Source: Phycisphaeraceae bacterium
Lineage (GTDB): Bacteria > Planctomycetota > Phycisphaerae > Phycisphaerales > Zrk34
Direction: 5' to 3'
Assembly (NCBI GenBank): GCA_028282805.1
Contig: JANQHD010000004.1
Span: 142,583 to 206,582 of the forward strand
DNA length: 64,000 nucleotides
The notes under the pieces were generated by a model that saw only the letters and a list, made by a program, of their open reading frames with translations, was not told the DNA's origin and searched no databases. Positions within the stretch are counted from its first letter, which is position 1, and every line of letters begins with the position of its first letter. Below, piece by piece: positions 17,016-26,374 of this stretch. Position numbers and translations under genes: made by a program.

Positions 17016-19183
17016 GCGCCCGGGCTCCCGGTCAACACCCCGGCGTACTCTTGTGCGATGTTCACGGTCCGCCCCTCGGCCGCGGCGGTCATCGCCGCGA
17101 AGCTCGCCAGCGTCACGTTCACCAGGTCGTCCAGCGGGATCAACGGCCCGCCGCCATCGGCCACACGCTCGACGAACGCCGCGAACTCGGCGCTGTGGCC
17201 CTTGTCCTGCCGCGAGGTCTTGAACTTCTTGAACCCCGAAAAGCCGTAGCCCGTGGTCCGGCGGAAGTTGTACATGTGCAGCACCCGCTGGTCGGAATAC
17301 ACCTCGAGGTTCTCCTTCGCGTAGGCCTTCGAGCCGTTGGCGAAGTAGTTGACGGTGCCGACCGAGCCGTCTTCGAAGCCCAGCGAGATCGACATCTTGT
17401 CTTCCTTGACCGCCACGCCCTCGCCCATCTGGTGCGCCGCGACCGAGCGCACCTTGCTGCCGGCCAGGTACGCCAGCAGGTCGATGAAGTGGCACGCCTC
17501 GCCGACGATGCGCCCCCCGCCACGCAGCGGATCGTGCACCCACACGTCCGGCGGGATGTGCCCGGCGTTGACGGTCATGGTCATCGCCAGCGGCTCGCCC
17601 CGGCCGACCAGCAGCTGTTTGATCTTCTCGATGTGCGGGCTGAACCGGCGGTTGAAGCCGACCATCACGTGCCGGCCGGGCGATGCGCTTGCCGCTTCGA
17701 TGACCTGTTTAATTTCGTCGACGTTCATCGCCAACGGCTTTTCGACGAACGCGTGCTTGCCCGCCGCCAGCGCCTCGCACACGAACTTCGCATGCAGGTT
17801 GTGGCCCACCGCGATCAGCACCGCGTTCACCTCGCCGTCGTCGAGCATCATCTTGTAATCGGTCACCGCGTGGGCGACGGAGAACTTGCCGGCCAGGTGC
17901 TGCGCCGAGTCGCCGCGCAGGTCGGCGACGTACTTGAGCTGCGCGTCGGTCTTGCTCATCGCGGGCATGAGCGTCATCTTCGAGAAGTTGCCCGCGCCGA
18001 TCACACCGACCACCGCCCGCCCGGCCTTCGGCGCGTCGCCCGAAGCGGGCAAGGCGATGCGTTGCGTGCGGTCGGCCGCCTCGGGGTAGTCGAGGATCAC
18101 GCCCAGCGCCGCGCGGTCGGACTGCACCGTGGCGTAAGCCTCGGGCGCGTCGGCGATCGGGTAGCGGTGCGTGATCAGCCCGTCGAGCGAGAGCCGATCG
18201 GTGGCGAGCATACCGAGGATCGCCTCGAAGTTGCGCTGCTCGGTCCAGCGGACGAAGCCGAAGGGGTAGTCGTTGCCGCCCCGCTCGTAGGCGTCGTCGT
18301 ACCGGCCGGGGCCGTAGGAGCAGGAGACCTGGAAGGTGAGTTCCTTTTCGTAGAAGTCGGTGCGTCGGAGGTTGAGGCCGACCACGCCGACGAGCACGAT
18401 GCGGCCGCGCTTGCGCGACATCTCGGCGGCCTGGTGGACGATCTCGTCGGTCTTGGCCGAGGCGGTGATGAGCACGGCGTCGGCGCCGCGCGCGTCGGTC
18501 TTGGCGTTGACGACCGCGACCGGGTCGCCCGCCGCGCCGTTGATGGCCTTGGCGCCGAACCGCTCGGCGAGCTTGAGGCGTTCGTCGTTGATGTCGATGC
18601 CGATCACGTTGCAACCGCTGGCGGCGAGCATCTGCGTGGTGATCAGGCCGATGAGCCCGAGGCCGTAGACGACGACGGTCTCGCCGAGCGTGGGCTGTGC
18701 GAGGCGGATGCCCTGCAAGCCGATGCTCGCGAGCACGGTGAACGCGGCCTGCTCGTCGCCGACGCCGTCGGGGATCTTCGCGCAGAGCAGTTTGGGCACG
18801 GCGACGATCTCGGCGTGGGCGCCGTTGGAGATCACGCGGTCGCCGGGCTTGAACTCGGTGACGTTGCGGCCGACCTCGAGCACGACGCCGGCGTTGCAGT
18901 AACCCAGCGGCAGCGGCTCGTCGAGGCGGTTGAACACCGCTTCGAGCGTGGGCATCAACCCGTCGGTGCGGATCTTGTCGAGCACCTGCTTGACCTTGTC
19001 GGGCTGGGCCTTGGCCTTGCCGATGAGCGAGGCCTGCCCGAACTCCACGAGCATCTTCTCGGTGCCCGCGGAGATGAGGGTCTTGCAAGACTGGATGAGC
19101 ACGTCGTTGCCGCCGAGGCCCGGGGCGGGGACCTGGGCGACCTCCGTCGCGCCGCTACGAAGATTCTGAAGGACTTGTTTCAT
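17012..19183 (-). CDS. Fused medium-chain dehydrogenase and Gfo/Idh/MocA oxidoreductase
   Basis: 723 residues. Residues 1-375 are an MDR (zinc-type alcohol dehydrogenase-like) fold with VVYGLGLIGL at 171-180; the zinc-ligand pattern is not obvious. Residues 388-720 are a Gfo/Idh/MocA dehydrogenase, with GVIGAGNFSK, FVEKPLAMN (the EKP motif) and EACHFIDLLAYL. The same fusion occurs in other capsule and O-antigen loci, where it is thought to oxidise and re-reduce a nucleotide sugar. It is coupled to both neighbours: a 29-bp overlap upstream and 4 bp downstream. Exact substrate unknown. Confidence 0.85.
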   Translation of the reverse strand: MKQVLQNLRSGATEVAQVPAPGLGGNDVLIQSCKTLISAGTEKMLVEFGQASLIGKAKAQPDKVKQVLDKIRTDGLMPTLEAVFNRLDEPLPLGYCNAGVVLEVGRNVTEFKPGDRVISNGAHAEIVAVPKLLCAKIPDGVGDEQAAFTVLASIGLQGIRLAQPTLGETVVVYGLGLIGLITTQMLAASGCNVIGIDINDERLKLAERFGAKAINGAAGDPVAVVNAKTDARGADAVLITASAKTDEIVHQAAEMSRKRGRIVLVGVVGLNLRRTDFYEKELTFQVSCSYGPGRYDDAYERGGNDYPFGFVRWTEQRNFEAILGMLATDRLSLDGLITHRYPIADAPEAYATVQSDRAALGVILDYPEAADRTQRIALPASGDAPKAGRAVVGVIGAGNFSKMTLMPAMSKTDAQLKYVADLRGDSAQHLAGKFSVAHAVTDYKMMLDDGEVNAVLIAVGHNLHAKFVCEALAAGKHAFVEKPLAMNVDEIKQVIEAASASPGRHVMVGFNRRFSPHIEKIKQLLVGRGEPLAMTMTVNAGHIPPDVWVHDPLRGGGRIVGEACHFIDLLAYLAGSKVRSVAAHQMGEGVAVKEDKMSISLGFEDGSVGTVNYFANGSKAYAKENLEVYSDQRVLHMYNFRRTTGYGFSGFKKFKTSRQDKGHSAEFAAFVERVADGGGPLIPLDDLVNVTLASFAAMTAAAEGRTVNIAQEYAGVLTGSPGA

Positions 19184-19760
19184 GGCTGATGTCTAGACAC
19201 CCATAAGATCGCCGGAGCTCCGCGAGGGCTTGGCTGTGTGCCCGCGATTGCTCGGCATCGAACCGTTGTTTGATCGCCTTGGCCGGGACGCCGGCGACAA
19301 TGCTGTAGGGGGGTACGTCTCGTGTGACCACCGCTCCGGCGGCGACGATGGAGCCGCGGCCGATGTGGACGCCATGCATCACGATCACCCCGTGACCGAT
19401 CCACACGTCGTCTTCGATGACAATCCGCTTGTTCGTGGCGCGACCGGCCCAGACCGAAGGGACGCCCACTTCGTGGTAGTTGTGATCCCCTCCCACGAAC
19501 GAGACTTGCGATGCGATCATGACCCAGTTGCCGATCGTCGCTTCGGACGCGAGGTGGCCGTGATTGCCGATGAAGCAGTAGTCCCCGACCGTGACGCAGT
19601 TCGGCCGGACGTGCAACCCGCTGCCCAGGTAGAAATCACGGCCGACCTTGACGAACCGGTATCGGAACGTGCACAACGCCCACACCCTGATCCTTCGCAA
19701 CCAGCGGAGCAACGCGGGACGGCGGGGCGGAGCGGGTTGGGGCGTGCCGGGCCGGCTCAT
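19155..19760 (-). CDS. Left-handed beta-helix acyltransferase (hexapeptide family)
   Basis: 201 residues from the ATG at 19760, which overlaps the upstream glycosyltransferase stop by 4 bp. Hexapeptide repeats run from about residue 50 to 165 (VGDYCFIGNHGHLASEATIGNW, IEDDVWIGHGVIVMHGVHIGRGSIVAAGAVV), ending in the VVTRDVPPYSIVAGVPAKAIK cap of acetyl-CoA-dependent O-acetyltransferases. His in GGDHNYHE is the likely base. It probably O-acetylates a sugar of the surface polysaccharide. The last 29 bp overlap the next gene. Confidence 0.85.
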   Translation of the reverse strand: MSRPGTPQPAPPRRPALLRWLRRIRVWALCTFRYRFVKVGRDFYLGSGLHVRPNCVTVGDYCFIGNHGHLASEATIGNWVMIASQVSFVGGDHNYHEVGVPSVWAGRATNKRIVIEDDVWIGHGVIVMHGVHIGRGSIVAAGAVVTRDVPPYSIVAGVPAKAIKQRFDAEQSRAHSQALAELRRSYGCLDISHETSPSESS

Positions 19761-20989
19761 GGCGTGCCCCTGGATGGCGCGGCGCTCGGGCCGGGAGCGG
19801 GAGCTCGCATCCGGTGCGCACAGCAGATGGCGTCCACGATGCCTTGCAGGTACGTGTGCACGTTGTGATGCCGCTCGATGATCTGCTTCGAATGCTGCCC
19901 CATCTTGTTGCACAGCTCGGGGTCACCGATGACGTCGGCGATCGCGTCGGCCAGCGCTTCCACGTCGTCCTCGGCGATGACGTGCCCGTTCTTACCTTCC
20001 TGGATAAGGTCGGTCTCGCAGCCGTCGGCGGTGGTGCAAACGACGGGCAGGCCGTGCGCCATGGCCTCGGATATCGCCAAGCCCCCCAACCCGGGCAACA
20101 CGAACACGTCGGCGAGCAGGAAGTACTCGCTGACCTCATCGATGACGCGACCGGTGAAGTGCACGCCGGCGAGGTTGTCCGATTCGGCCTGCCGCCGCAG
20201 CTCGGGCAACGCCGAGCCGTCGCCCACGATCACCAGGGCCAGGTCGTCGAAAGACCCTTGGAGCCGCCGGTAAGCCCGCAGCAACACGCCCAGCCGCTTG
20301 GCCGGCTCGATGGCGCCGACGAAGAGCAGGACCCGCTTGCCGGCCAGCGCCATGCGCTCGCGCAGGGGTGGTTGCACCTGTTCGGCGCGCCCGATCCGTA
20401 CGAACACCCGGTCGGTGTCGACACAGTTGACGGCGCGGAATATGGGCTGGGTCAGGTTTTCGCGTTCGAAGTAATCCGTAGCGCGGGAGCTGTAGCCGAG
20501 CAGGACCGTCGACCGTCGCATCAACCGCAGCCGCAACCAGCGGTAGACCCTCGACAGGCCGCGGTATCGGCGGCCGGGGATCTCCCCGAGCCCCCACCAG
20601 ATCGTGGGCACCCCGCGCCGCTTGGCCCAACGGTAGATCAACAGGTTGTTGAAGATGTTCGAGCCCCCCTCGCACAGCAACACGTCCGGCCGGTAGGCGT
20701 CCAGGTGTTTGCCGACGCCGGGGTAGAGCAACGCGGGCACGCTGCGCCCCGAAGACTTCAAGCGCAACGCGTAAGTCTTGAGTTCCTGGTGGTCCAGGCC
20801 CTTGAAATCAGCCGCGTTGATCAGCTTGGTGCCCGGGATGTCCTGCCCGTGAAATACCTTCAGCTCGATCATCGGGTGATCGGCCAACCGCTTAAAGATC
20901 GGCGCCCGCCACCCCTGGCAGACACGGTACGTGACGGCCACGCGGATCGGTCGGCGGGGCGGGCAAGGTTCTGGATCGGGGTGGGTCAT
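19757..20989 (-). CDS. Glycosyltransferase family 4
   Basis: 410 residues. The GT-B C-domain is clear: VLLFVGAIEPAKRLGVLL, LVIVGDGSALPELRR and LPGLGGLAISEAMAHGLPVV, the last being the nucleotide-sugar glutamate motif. The N-terminal domain is less conserved (VAVTYRVCQGWRAPIFKRL), as usual for acceptor-specific parts. It adds one sugar of the repeat unit at the cytoplasmic face of the membrane. It is coupled by 4 bp to the acyltransferase gene and is preceded, 65 bp away, by the Wzy-like gene. Confidence 0.87.
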   Translation of the reverse strand: MTHPDPEPCPPRRPIRVAVTYRVCQGWRAPIFKRLADHPMIELKVFHGQDIPGTKLINAADFKGLDHQELKTYALRLKSSGRSVPALLYPGVGKHLDAYRPDVLLCEGGSNIFNNLLIYRWAKRRGVPTIWWGLGEIPGRRYRGLSRVYRWLRLRLMRRSTVLLGYSSRATDYFERENLTQPIFRAVNCVDTDRVFVRIGRAEQVQPPLRERMALAGKRVLLFVGAIEPAKRLGVLLRAYRRLQGSFDDLALVIVGDGSALPELRRQAESDNLAGVHFTGRVIDEVSEYFLLADVFVLPGLGGLAISEAMAHGLPVVCTTADGCETDLIQEGKNGHVIAEDDVEALADAIADVIGDPELCNKMGQHSKQIIERHHNVHTYLQGIVDAICCAHRMRAPAPGPSAAPSRGTP

Positions 20990-21054
20990 GGCGTCAGTTT
21001 ATACACGATTATCCGCCGCAACGGCGTCGAGAGTATGAGTTTCCGAACAAGCGG

Positions 21055-22356
21055 CTAGTACGAGTAGCCGGCGTGCGGCAAGGGGGCGAATCGCGCAGAA
21101 GCGTCGGGCGCGGTGTGAGCAACGAAACGCTGCCTGCACACGAGCGTCGCCGCGATAAAGAACCACACGTCGAAACATGCGAAGAAGCTGTTCATCTTCA
21201 GCGAACCGAGGATGGCGAAGATGCCGATCCCGGCCAGGATGGCGACCGGTATCAAGGTGCGCAGGTGCTCTCGGCACTCCGACCGCAGGCGCAGCGCCGC
21301 GATAGAAAACCACCCAAACAACCAGCACAGGAGGAACAGGCCGAGCAGGCCGAGCTCCGCCCACACCTCGACCACGCTGTTGTGCGGATACGCCCATTCA
21401 TCCCTGCCGGTCAAGATGTACGACGTGTTCCCCACCCCCCCGCCGATGATCAGGTCGAACGTCGAGCTGCCGTGCATCACCTCGTTGATCATGGCCATGC
21501 GGCCGGACACACCTTCCGACATCGCCCCAAACCGCGTCATGCCGGCCGAGACATCCATCAACCTGATGAGGTAGAGAAAGATGAGAGCCAAGATGGGAAA
21601 CAGCGCCGACGGTATCCAGATGCGCTTCAGCCGCATGACAAAGAGGATGTACAGGATCGGCACCAGCATCAGGACGACGGGGCCGCGCGTGCCCGTGTAC
21701 ACAAAGACGAGCACGGCCACCGGCACGAACAACAACGGCAACTTGTTCGCTCTCATCAGCGAGGCCAAGGACGCGATCGCCCCGTTTGCCACGATGGAGG
21801 TCACCAACAGCGTGCTGGCGTACCCGGCAGACATCCGCGTGGCGCCGGTGTCTTCGACGACGTTGACGCCGAAGAACAACGTCATCACCGCCGCGAGCAC
21901 GCCCCACCCGAAGAGAAAGACCAACAGCGAATGGACGTCGCGCAACCTTTGCAGGTACAGCGACGGGATGAGGATGCAGAAAGGCGTCATCACCCCAAAG
22001 ATCAACAGCTTCTTGACCGCGCCGCCGGGCGCGTTGGTCAGGGGGTAAGTCAGGAGCATCAACAGGAGGAACACCCCATAGATGACCAGCAACCGCTTCG
22101 GGGCGTTGCCCCAGGCGGACTCGTGCCGGTGTCGGCGCCAATGAAAATATGCGCCGCTAAGCGCGATCAACGCGACCGCCACGTCCACCGTGTAGCCGTA
22201 TGAAAGGACCGGGGCGTAGGCGCGGATGAGCGACTTGAACAGGTGGTACGCCACGAACATGCTGACAAACAGCACCGGGAGCCGGATCGACAACAGGACG
22301 GCTGCGCCGACGACGAAGGCCGCGATGGGGATCAGGGTTTCTAGTTGATCGTACAT
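21055..22356 (-). CDS. wzy: O-antigen ligase/polymerase-family membrane protein (Wzy-like)
   Basis: 433 residues with about ten to twelve hydrophobic helices. The stretch YPHNSVVEVWAELGLLGLFLL is the HN-x3-E-x4-GLLG signature of the Wzy_C family, on the periplasmic side. VYTGTRGPVV and SGRMAMINEV are further conserved spots. In a locus with a flippase and glycosyltransferases it most likely polymerises lipid-linked repeat units in the periplasm; a ligase role is the alternative, since both share this fold. It has its own 156-bp upstream gap after the GT2 gene. Confidence 0.82.
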   Translation of the reverse strand: MYDQLETLIPIAAFVVGAAVLLSIRLPVLFVSMFVAYHLFKSLIRAYAPVLSYGYTVDVAVALIALSGAYFHWRRHRHESAWGNAPKRLLVIYGVFLLLMLLTYPLTNAPGGAVKKLLIFGVMTPFCILIPSLYLQRLRDVHSLLVFLFGWGVLAAVMTLFFGVNVVEDTGATRMSAGYASTLLVTSIVANGAIASLASLMRANKLPLLFVPVAVLVFVYTGTRGPVVLMLVPILYILFVMRLKRIWIPSALFPILALIFLYLIRLMDVSAGMTRFGAMSEGVSGRMAMINEVMHGSSTFDLIIGGGVGNTSYILTGRDEWAYPHNSVVEVWAELGLLGLFLLCWLFGWFSIAALRLRSECREHLRTLIPVAILAGIGIFAILGSLKMNSFFACFDVWFFIAATLVCRQRFVAHTAPDASARFAPLPHAGYSY

Positions 22357-22512
22357 CTGAGTGTTTCTGTCTTCGCGACGGCTTGCCGGGCATCCCGTTT
22401 AGGCGTCCGGCGGGCTTGGGTATCTGTTTCCAACGGCATCCGGTCGTCCCTTCCTGTCGCCGAGCAACCCGCCAAGGGCCGGGGAACCCGCCCGACGCCG
22501 TCGCCCTCGTGG

Positions 22513-23613
22513 TCACACGGAAGACTCGATGCCATACCTCCATTTTCGGTAGACACGACGCAGCTGGATCGCCCACCTGTCTATCAAGCGGTACAACCCC
22601 CGACAGGATCGGCGTTCGGCGCAGAAATACACGAGCTTTTGCGCGATCGGCAGGGGGGGCAGCTGCTCGCGCAGCCTCCTGATCAAGTCGACGTCACCCG
22701 CCAAGCACGCCCGGCGGAGCCCCGCCAACCCCATCCGCCGCATCTCCCGCCTAAACGCGGGGGAATCGTGCTCGTACTTCGAAGCGAAATAACGGCGCAC
22801 CTCGAGGCTCTTGAGCGTAAACCCGGCCAGGTGCGCCATGCTCTTGCTCCTGCTGGACGACTCGGCGAGCCGGCGGAAGGTCGCCGTGGATTGCGCGATG
22901 TATCGAAACGCGCCCCGCCTGGCCAGTTCGAGCCAGCGGGGGATATCGCCCATCGGGAAGTAAGACCCGCGGAACACGTGATCGTCGCTGTGGAGTATCT
23001 CTTGGAGTGTGTCATACCGCATGCATGCCGTCGGTGTGTAGATCACGTCCTGGTTGCAGAGCACGCGTTCGAAACGTTCTTCGGGAGAGTGGTCGGGCTC
23101 GAAACGATACCCCTGCCGGGATTGCAGGCGTTCGACGCGGCGCTGGCGTTCCTGGAAGAGCATATCGATATCGGTATACACCAGCACACACCCCGGCTCC
23201 GCTTCGAGGATGTCGACCTGCTTCTGGAGTTTGCGGGGGTCGTGCCAATAATCATCGCCCTCGCAGTAAGCGATGTACTTGCCGCGGCACAACCCATGGA
23301 CGCGCAAGCCGTTGGCGCGGGTGCCGACGTTAGCCGAGGAGGTGACCACACGGATCACATCGGGGCGCTTCTCCGCGTAGGAGCGGACGACGGCCATGGT
23401 GTCGTCAGGCGAACAGTCCTCACCGATCACCAACTCGATGGGGAAATCCGTCTCCTGCGCGAGCACACCCTCGATGGCCTCGGCGATATACCGGCCGTGG
23501 CCGTAAGTGATCATCGCAATGCTGACCAACGGCTCCGTGGACAACGCTTGTGAGTCGCTGATCTCGATACACTCGATCCCTCCCTCAAGGGTTTTGTGTT
23601 GTTCTGTAAGCAT
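22513..23613 (-). CDS. Glycosyltransferase family 2
   Basis: 366 residues. GT-A features: VSIAMITYGHGRYIAEAIEGVLAQ, VIGEDCSPDDT and the metal-binding YCEGDDYWHDPRKLQKQV. Following them, TACMRYDTL and DIPRWLELARRG are typical of this GT2 branch. The last 100 residues are basic and helical. It transfers one sugar of the polysaccharide repeat unit. A relatively AT-rich 181-bp gap separates it from the flippase gene upstream, so a local promoter is possible. Confidence 0.87.
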   Translation of the reverse strand: MLTEQHKTLEGGIECIEISDSQALSTEPLVSIAMITYGHGRYIAEAIEGVLAQETDFPIELVIGEDCSPDDTMAVVRSYAEKRPDVIRVVTSSANVGTRANGLRVHGLCRGKYIAYCEGDDYWHDPRKLQKQVDILEAEPGCVLVYTDIDMLFQERQRRVERLQSRQGYRFEPDHSPEERFERVLCNQDVIYTPTACMRYDTLQEILHSDDHVFRGSYFPMGDIPRWLELARRGAFRYIAQSTATFRRLAESSSRSKSMAHLAGFTLKSLEVRRYFASKYEHDSPAFRREMRRMGLAGLRRACLAGDVDLIRRLREQLPPLPIAQKLVYFCAERRSCRGLYRLIDRWAIQLRRVYRKWRYGIESSV

Positions 23614-23794
23614 AGGTCAACCGCCGTTAGCTTCTCGGCACCTCGTTCCGGTCGGCCCGGGCACACACCAATGCTATCACTTGCTCAAACGCCTTCAATC
23701 GCAGGACCGTCGAGTGCGAAGCCCAGGAAACCGGGCAGATGGCGGCATTTTTTCTGACCATACAAGCATTTACAATTACAGTATTTATCGGAAA

Positions 23795-25246
23795 TCACCC
23801 GTTTGGCTTTGAACGATTACGCAATAAATTGGTGAAATCGTGAAAAGCCCTCAGATCGAACGCGAAACAGACCACCGCCCAGAAACCGACTCCAACCACG
23901 ACCTGCCCCGCCACGATCACCAGGTGGGGCAGCCCCCGACCCAACTGAGCAAGAACCGCCATCACTACCGCCGAGGATCCCGCCGCCAGTAATCCTCCCA
24001 CGCCATCCCACAACTGAGCCAAGGCGGAGTACCGCAGGAATCGGCCCGTGTAGTAGGCGTTGATCAAGAAACTGGCGAACGCGATCGCCACTTGCCCGTA
24101 GACGATGGCCATCACCCCCCACCGCCAGGCGATGACTAAGTTCAACGCGATCAGCACCTTCTTGACCACACCGACACCCAGGAACAGGTCGCTCCGCCCC
24201 AGCGCGACCAGGACGTTCAGGTTCACCGCGCTCAGCGGATAGAACAGGGCCACCGCGGCCAGCCATTGGAAATACGGGATCGAGCCGATCCACTTGTCGC
24301 CCAACACCCCCCTGAACAGCGGTTCCGCCGTGGCAACCATCAGCGCGCAGATTAGGCCGTTGAGCAGGATCACGAGCCTGACCCCCCGTCGCATGCCGCG
24401 CTTCATGCGGTCGGGATCATCTTGGATCTGGGCGAAGACGGGCAACGCCACACGGGCGAGCATGCCCGACACGGTCGTCGCGACCATGCGCTGCAGCCGT
24501 CGGGCGTTGAAATAGAGGCCGAGCGTGATCGCGTCGAAGATCTTGCCGACCACCAAGAAGTAGACGTCTTCGAAGATCACCGTCAGCACGTTTTCAAGCA
24601 TGAGCTTGGAGCCAAAGCCAAACATCCGCTTGATCGACCGGGCGGAGTACCGCAAGCGCGGTCGCCAGTCGCTGACGATCCAGATCAGCACCACCCAGAA
24701 CAGCCGCAGGCCGACCATCTGCGCCACCAGCGCCCAGACCCCGAAGCCCGCCAACGCCATCCCCACGCCCAGCGCGCCGGAGAGCACCGTCGCCGGCACG
24801 CTGGCCAGCAGGATCCGTTTGAACCTCAACTCGCGTCGGAGCAAGGCCATCTGAACGATGCCAAAGCCGTTGATCAGGGGGATCAGCGCCAATACACAGG
24901 TCATCGGCATCAGCACCGGCCGCCCGTAAAACGCGGCGATCCAAGGCGAAGCGACACAGATCAGCCCGGCCAGGACGAAGCCCAGCACGACGTTGAAATA
25001 GAAGACGGAGTTGCAGTCGACCTCGTCGATCTCGTTCTTCTGGATCAGCGCGTTGCCGAGCCCGCCGTCCACAATAACCTGCGCGACGCTGTAGAAGATC
25101 GTCAGCATCGCCACGAGGCCGAACAGCTCCGGGCCCAGCAGCCGCGCTAGCCAGAGCTGTGTGAGTACGAGGACGACCTGTTGGCCGACGCGCTCTAACG
25201 CGCTCCAGAAACCCGCTCTCAGTGTTATCGTGGTCAGCGAGGTCAT
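23795..25246 (-). CDS. wzx: Polysaccharide flippase (Wzx-like, MOP superfamily)
   Basis: 483 residues with 12 to 14 predicted membrane helices. The start TLRAGFWSALERVGQQVVLVLTQLWLARLLGPELFGLVAM and DGGLGNALIQ are characteristic of the polysaccharide-synthesis/flippase family of the MOP superfamily. Such proteins move undecaprenyl-diphosphate-linked repeat units across the inner membrane for Wzy polymerisation. Both partners are therefore in this locus. The gene starts 19 bp after the pyruvyl transferase stop, so it belongs to the same transcript. Confidence 0.87.
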   Translation of the reverse strand: MTSLTTITLRAGFWSALERVGQQVVLVLTQLWLARLLGPELFGLVAMLTIFYSVAQVIVDGGLGNALIQKNEIDEVDCNSVFYFNVVLGFVLAGLICVASPWIAAFYGRPVLMPMTCVLALIPLINGFGIVQMALLRRELRFKRILLASVPATVLSGALGVGMALAGFGVWALVAQMVGLRLFWVVLIWIVSDWRPRLRYSARSIKRMFGFGSKLMLENVLTVIFEDVYFLVVGKIFDAITLGLYFNARRLQRMVATTVSGMLARVALPVFAQIQDDPDRMKRGMRRGVRLVILLNGLICALMVATAEPLFRGVLGDKWIGSIPYFQWLAAVALFYPLSAVNLNVLVALGRSDLFLGVGVVKKVLIALNLVIAWRWGVMAIVYGQVAIAFASFLINAYYTGRFLRYSALAQLWDGVGGLLAAGSSAVVMAVLAQLGRGLPHLVIVAGQVVVGVGFWAVVCFAFDLRAFHDFTNLLRNRSKPNG

Positions 25247-25265
25247 GCGTATTGTAATGATCGCC

Positions 25266-26345
25266 TTAGGCGGGGTTCGGCCGCCGCATCATCAACTCGG
25301 ACAAAGAGGCCAGGGCACCCAGCGTCTGGCCGGTGAAACCCTCTCCAATCGAAGCAAGCCGGGATTGTAGCTGTGGGTAATCGTCTTCGATCCGTTTGAT
25401 CACGGTACGGACCTCATTGAGCATGGTCGGCGAGTGGACCTCGACGTGATATTCCTCGAGCCCCAGCGACCGCATCATACCGCCCATCTTTGCGTGCGCC
25501 CCCAACGAGACGACCGGCGTACCGAACCCGATTGGGACGATTTGGCCGTGGCCGCGCACCGAGAGGACATACCGCGCGTCGCGATAGTACTTCATCACGG
25601 ACTCGCACTGGTCAAACGCGTAGCTGCCGAAGTCCAACACCTCGGCCCCCACGATCCCGTCGCTGATTTCCTTGGAGATCGCGACGTCATGCAAGACGTG
25701 CGGGATAAAGATGACCCTCTGTGTTTGCGCGATTTCACCCGTGATGACCCGCATGTTCTCGATGAACTTGGCTCGTGCGGTTTCGTCGCCGTAACGCAGG
25801 CTCGATTTGTCGTCGGCGATCTGCACCACCACAAAGTCGTCCTCGACCACTTCACCCCATTCCCGGCCTAAACCGACATGGAAACCAGGGTCGGGGAGCA
25901 CCTGCGCATCGATCCCTGTGGCGTCGAGCAGGCGGCCGTGGCTCCCGTCGTTCCGCACGGAGAAATGTGCAGCGTGCCGGTATGTTTCGTGCAGATGATC
26001 GATGCCCCTCTCCGGGATGCTACCCTCCGACTCGAAGTAGTTGTAGCCCACCGCGTAGACGATGAACGGGATTTTGATCGTCCGAATGAGCTCCTTCTCG
26101 ATCAGCCAGAACCAACCCTGAGGCCAGTGGGCACCGTGAATCACCCCGCCGCCCCCGATGACCAGCATGTCGTAGAGCTTGTTGACGACCTCGTTGATGT
26201 AATACTCGTTGAACTGCCGGCCCTGGAGGTTGGTCTGGCCGATCTGTTCGATATCGAACGCGTGGCGCAAGACGTTTTTCACGCCGAATCCCAGGGCATA
26301 ATCCCCCACGTTGTAATTCAGACAATAGGTATGCAATACCTTCAT
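25266..26345 (-). CDS. Polysaccharide pyruvyl transferase family protein
   Basis: 359 residues. The N-terminus LNYNVGDYALGFGVKNVL and the VIGGGGVIHG loop are the signature of the polysaccharide pyruvyl transferase family (CsaB/AmsJ type), which adds a ketal pyruvate from PEP to a sugar. The C-terminal SVRGHGQIVPIGFGTPVVSLGAHAKMGGMM is the conserved GT-B-like block, with the active His in RGHGQ. Some family members are instead glycosyltransferase-like, so the donor is not certain. It lies between an ATP-grasp/HAD fusion and the flippase in a close-packed operon. Confidence 0.83.
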   Translation of the reverse strand: MKVLHTYCLNYNVGDYALGFGVKNVLRHAFDIEQIGQTNLQGRQFNEYYINEVVNKLYDMLVIGGGGVIHGAHWPQGWFWLIEKELIRTIKIPFIVYAVGYNYFESEGSIPERGIDHLHETYRHAAHFSVRNDGSHGRLLDATGIDAQVLPDPGFHVGLGREWGEVVEDDFVVVQIADDKSSLRYGDETARAKFIENMRVITGEIAQTQRVIFIPHVLHDVAISKEISDGIVGAEVLDFGSYAFDQCESVMKYYRDARYVLSVRGHGQIVPIGFGTPVVSLGAHAKMGGMMRSLGLEEYHVEVHSPTMLNEVRTVIKRIEDDYPQLQSRLASIGEGFTGQTLGALASLSELMMRRPNPA

Positions 26346-26374
26346 TGCAGCGCTCCTTGTGGCATGCTCCTGGG

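Noticed and set aside
15780..17543. Longer glycosyltransferase reading frame starting at 17543
   Set aside because: The extra 176 codons overlap the fused oxidoreductase in another frame and look like shadow sequence; the ATG at 17015 begins the family consensus.
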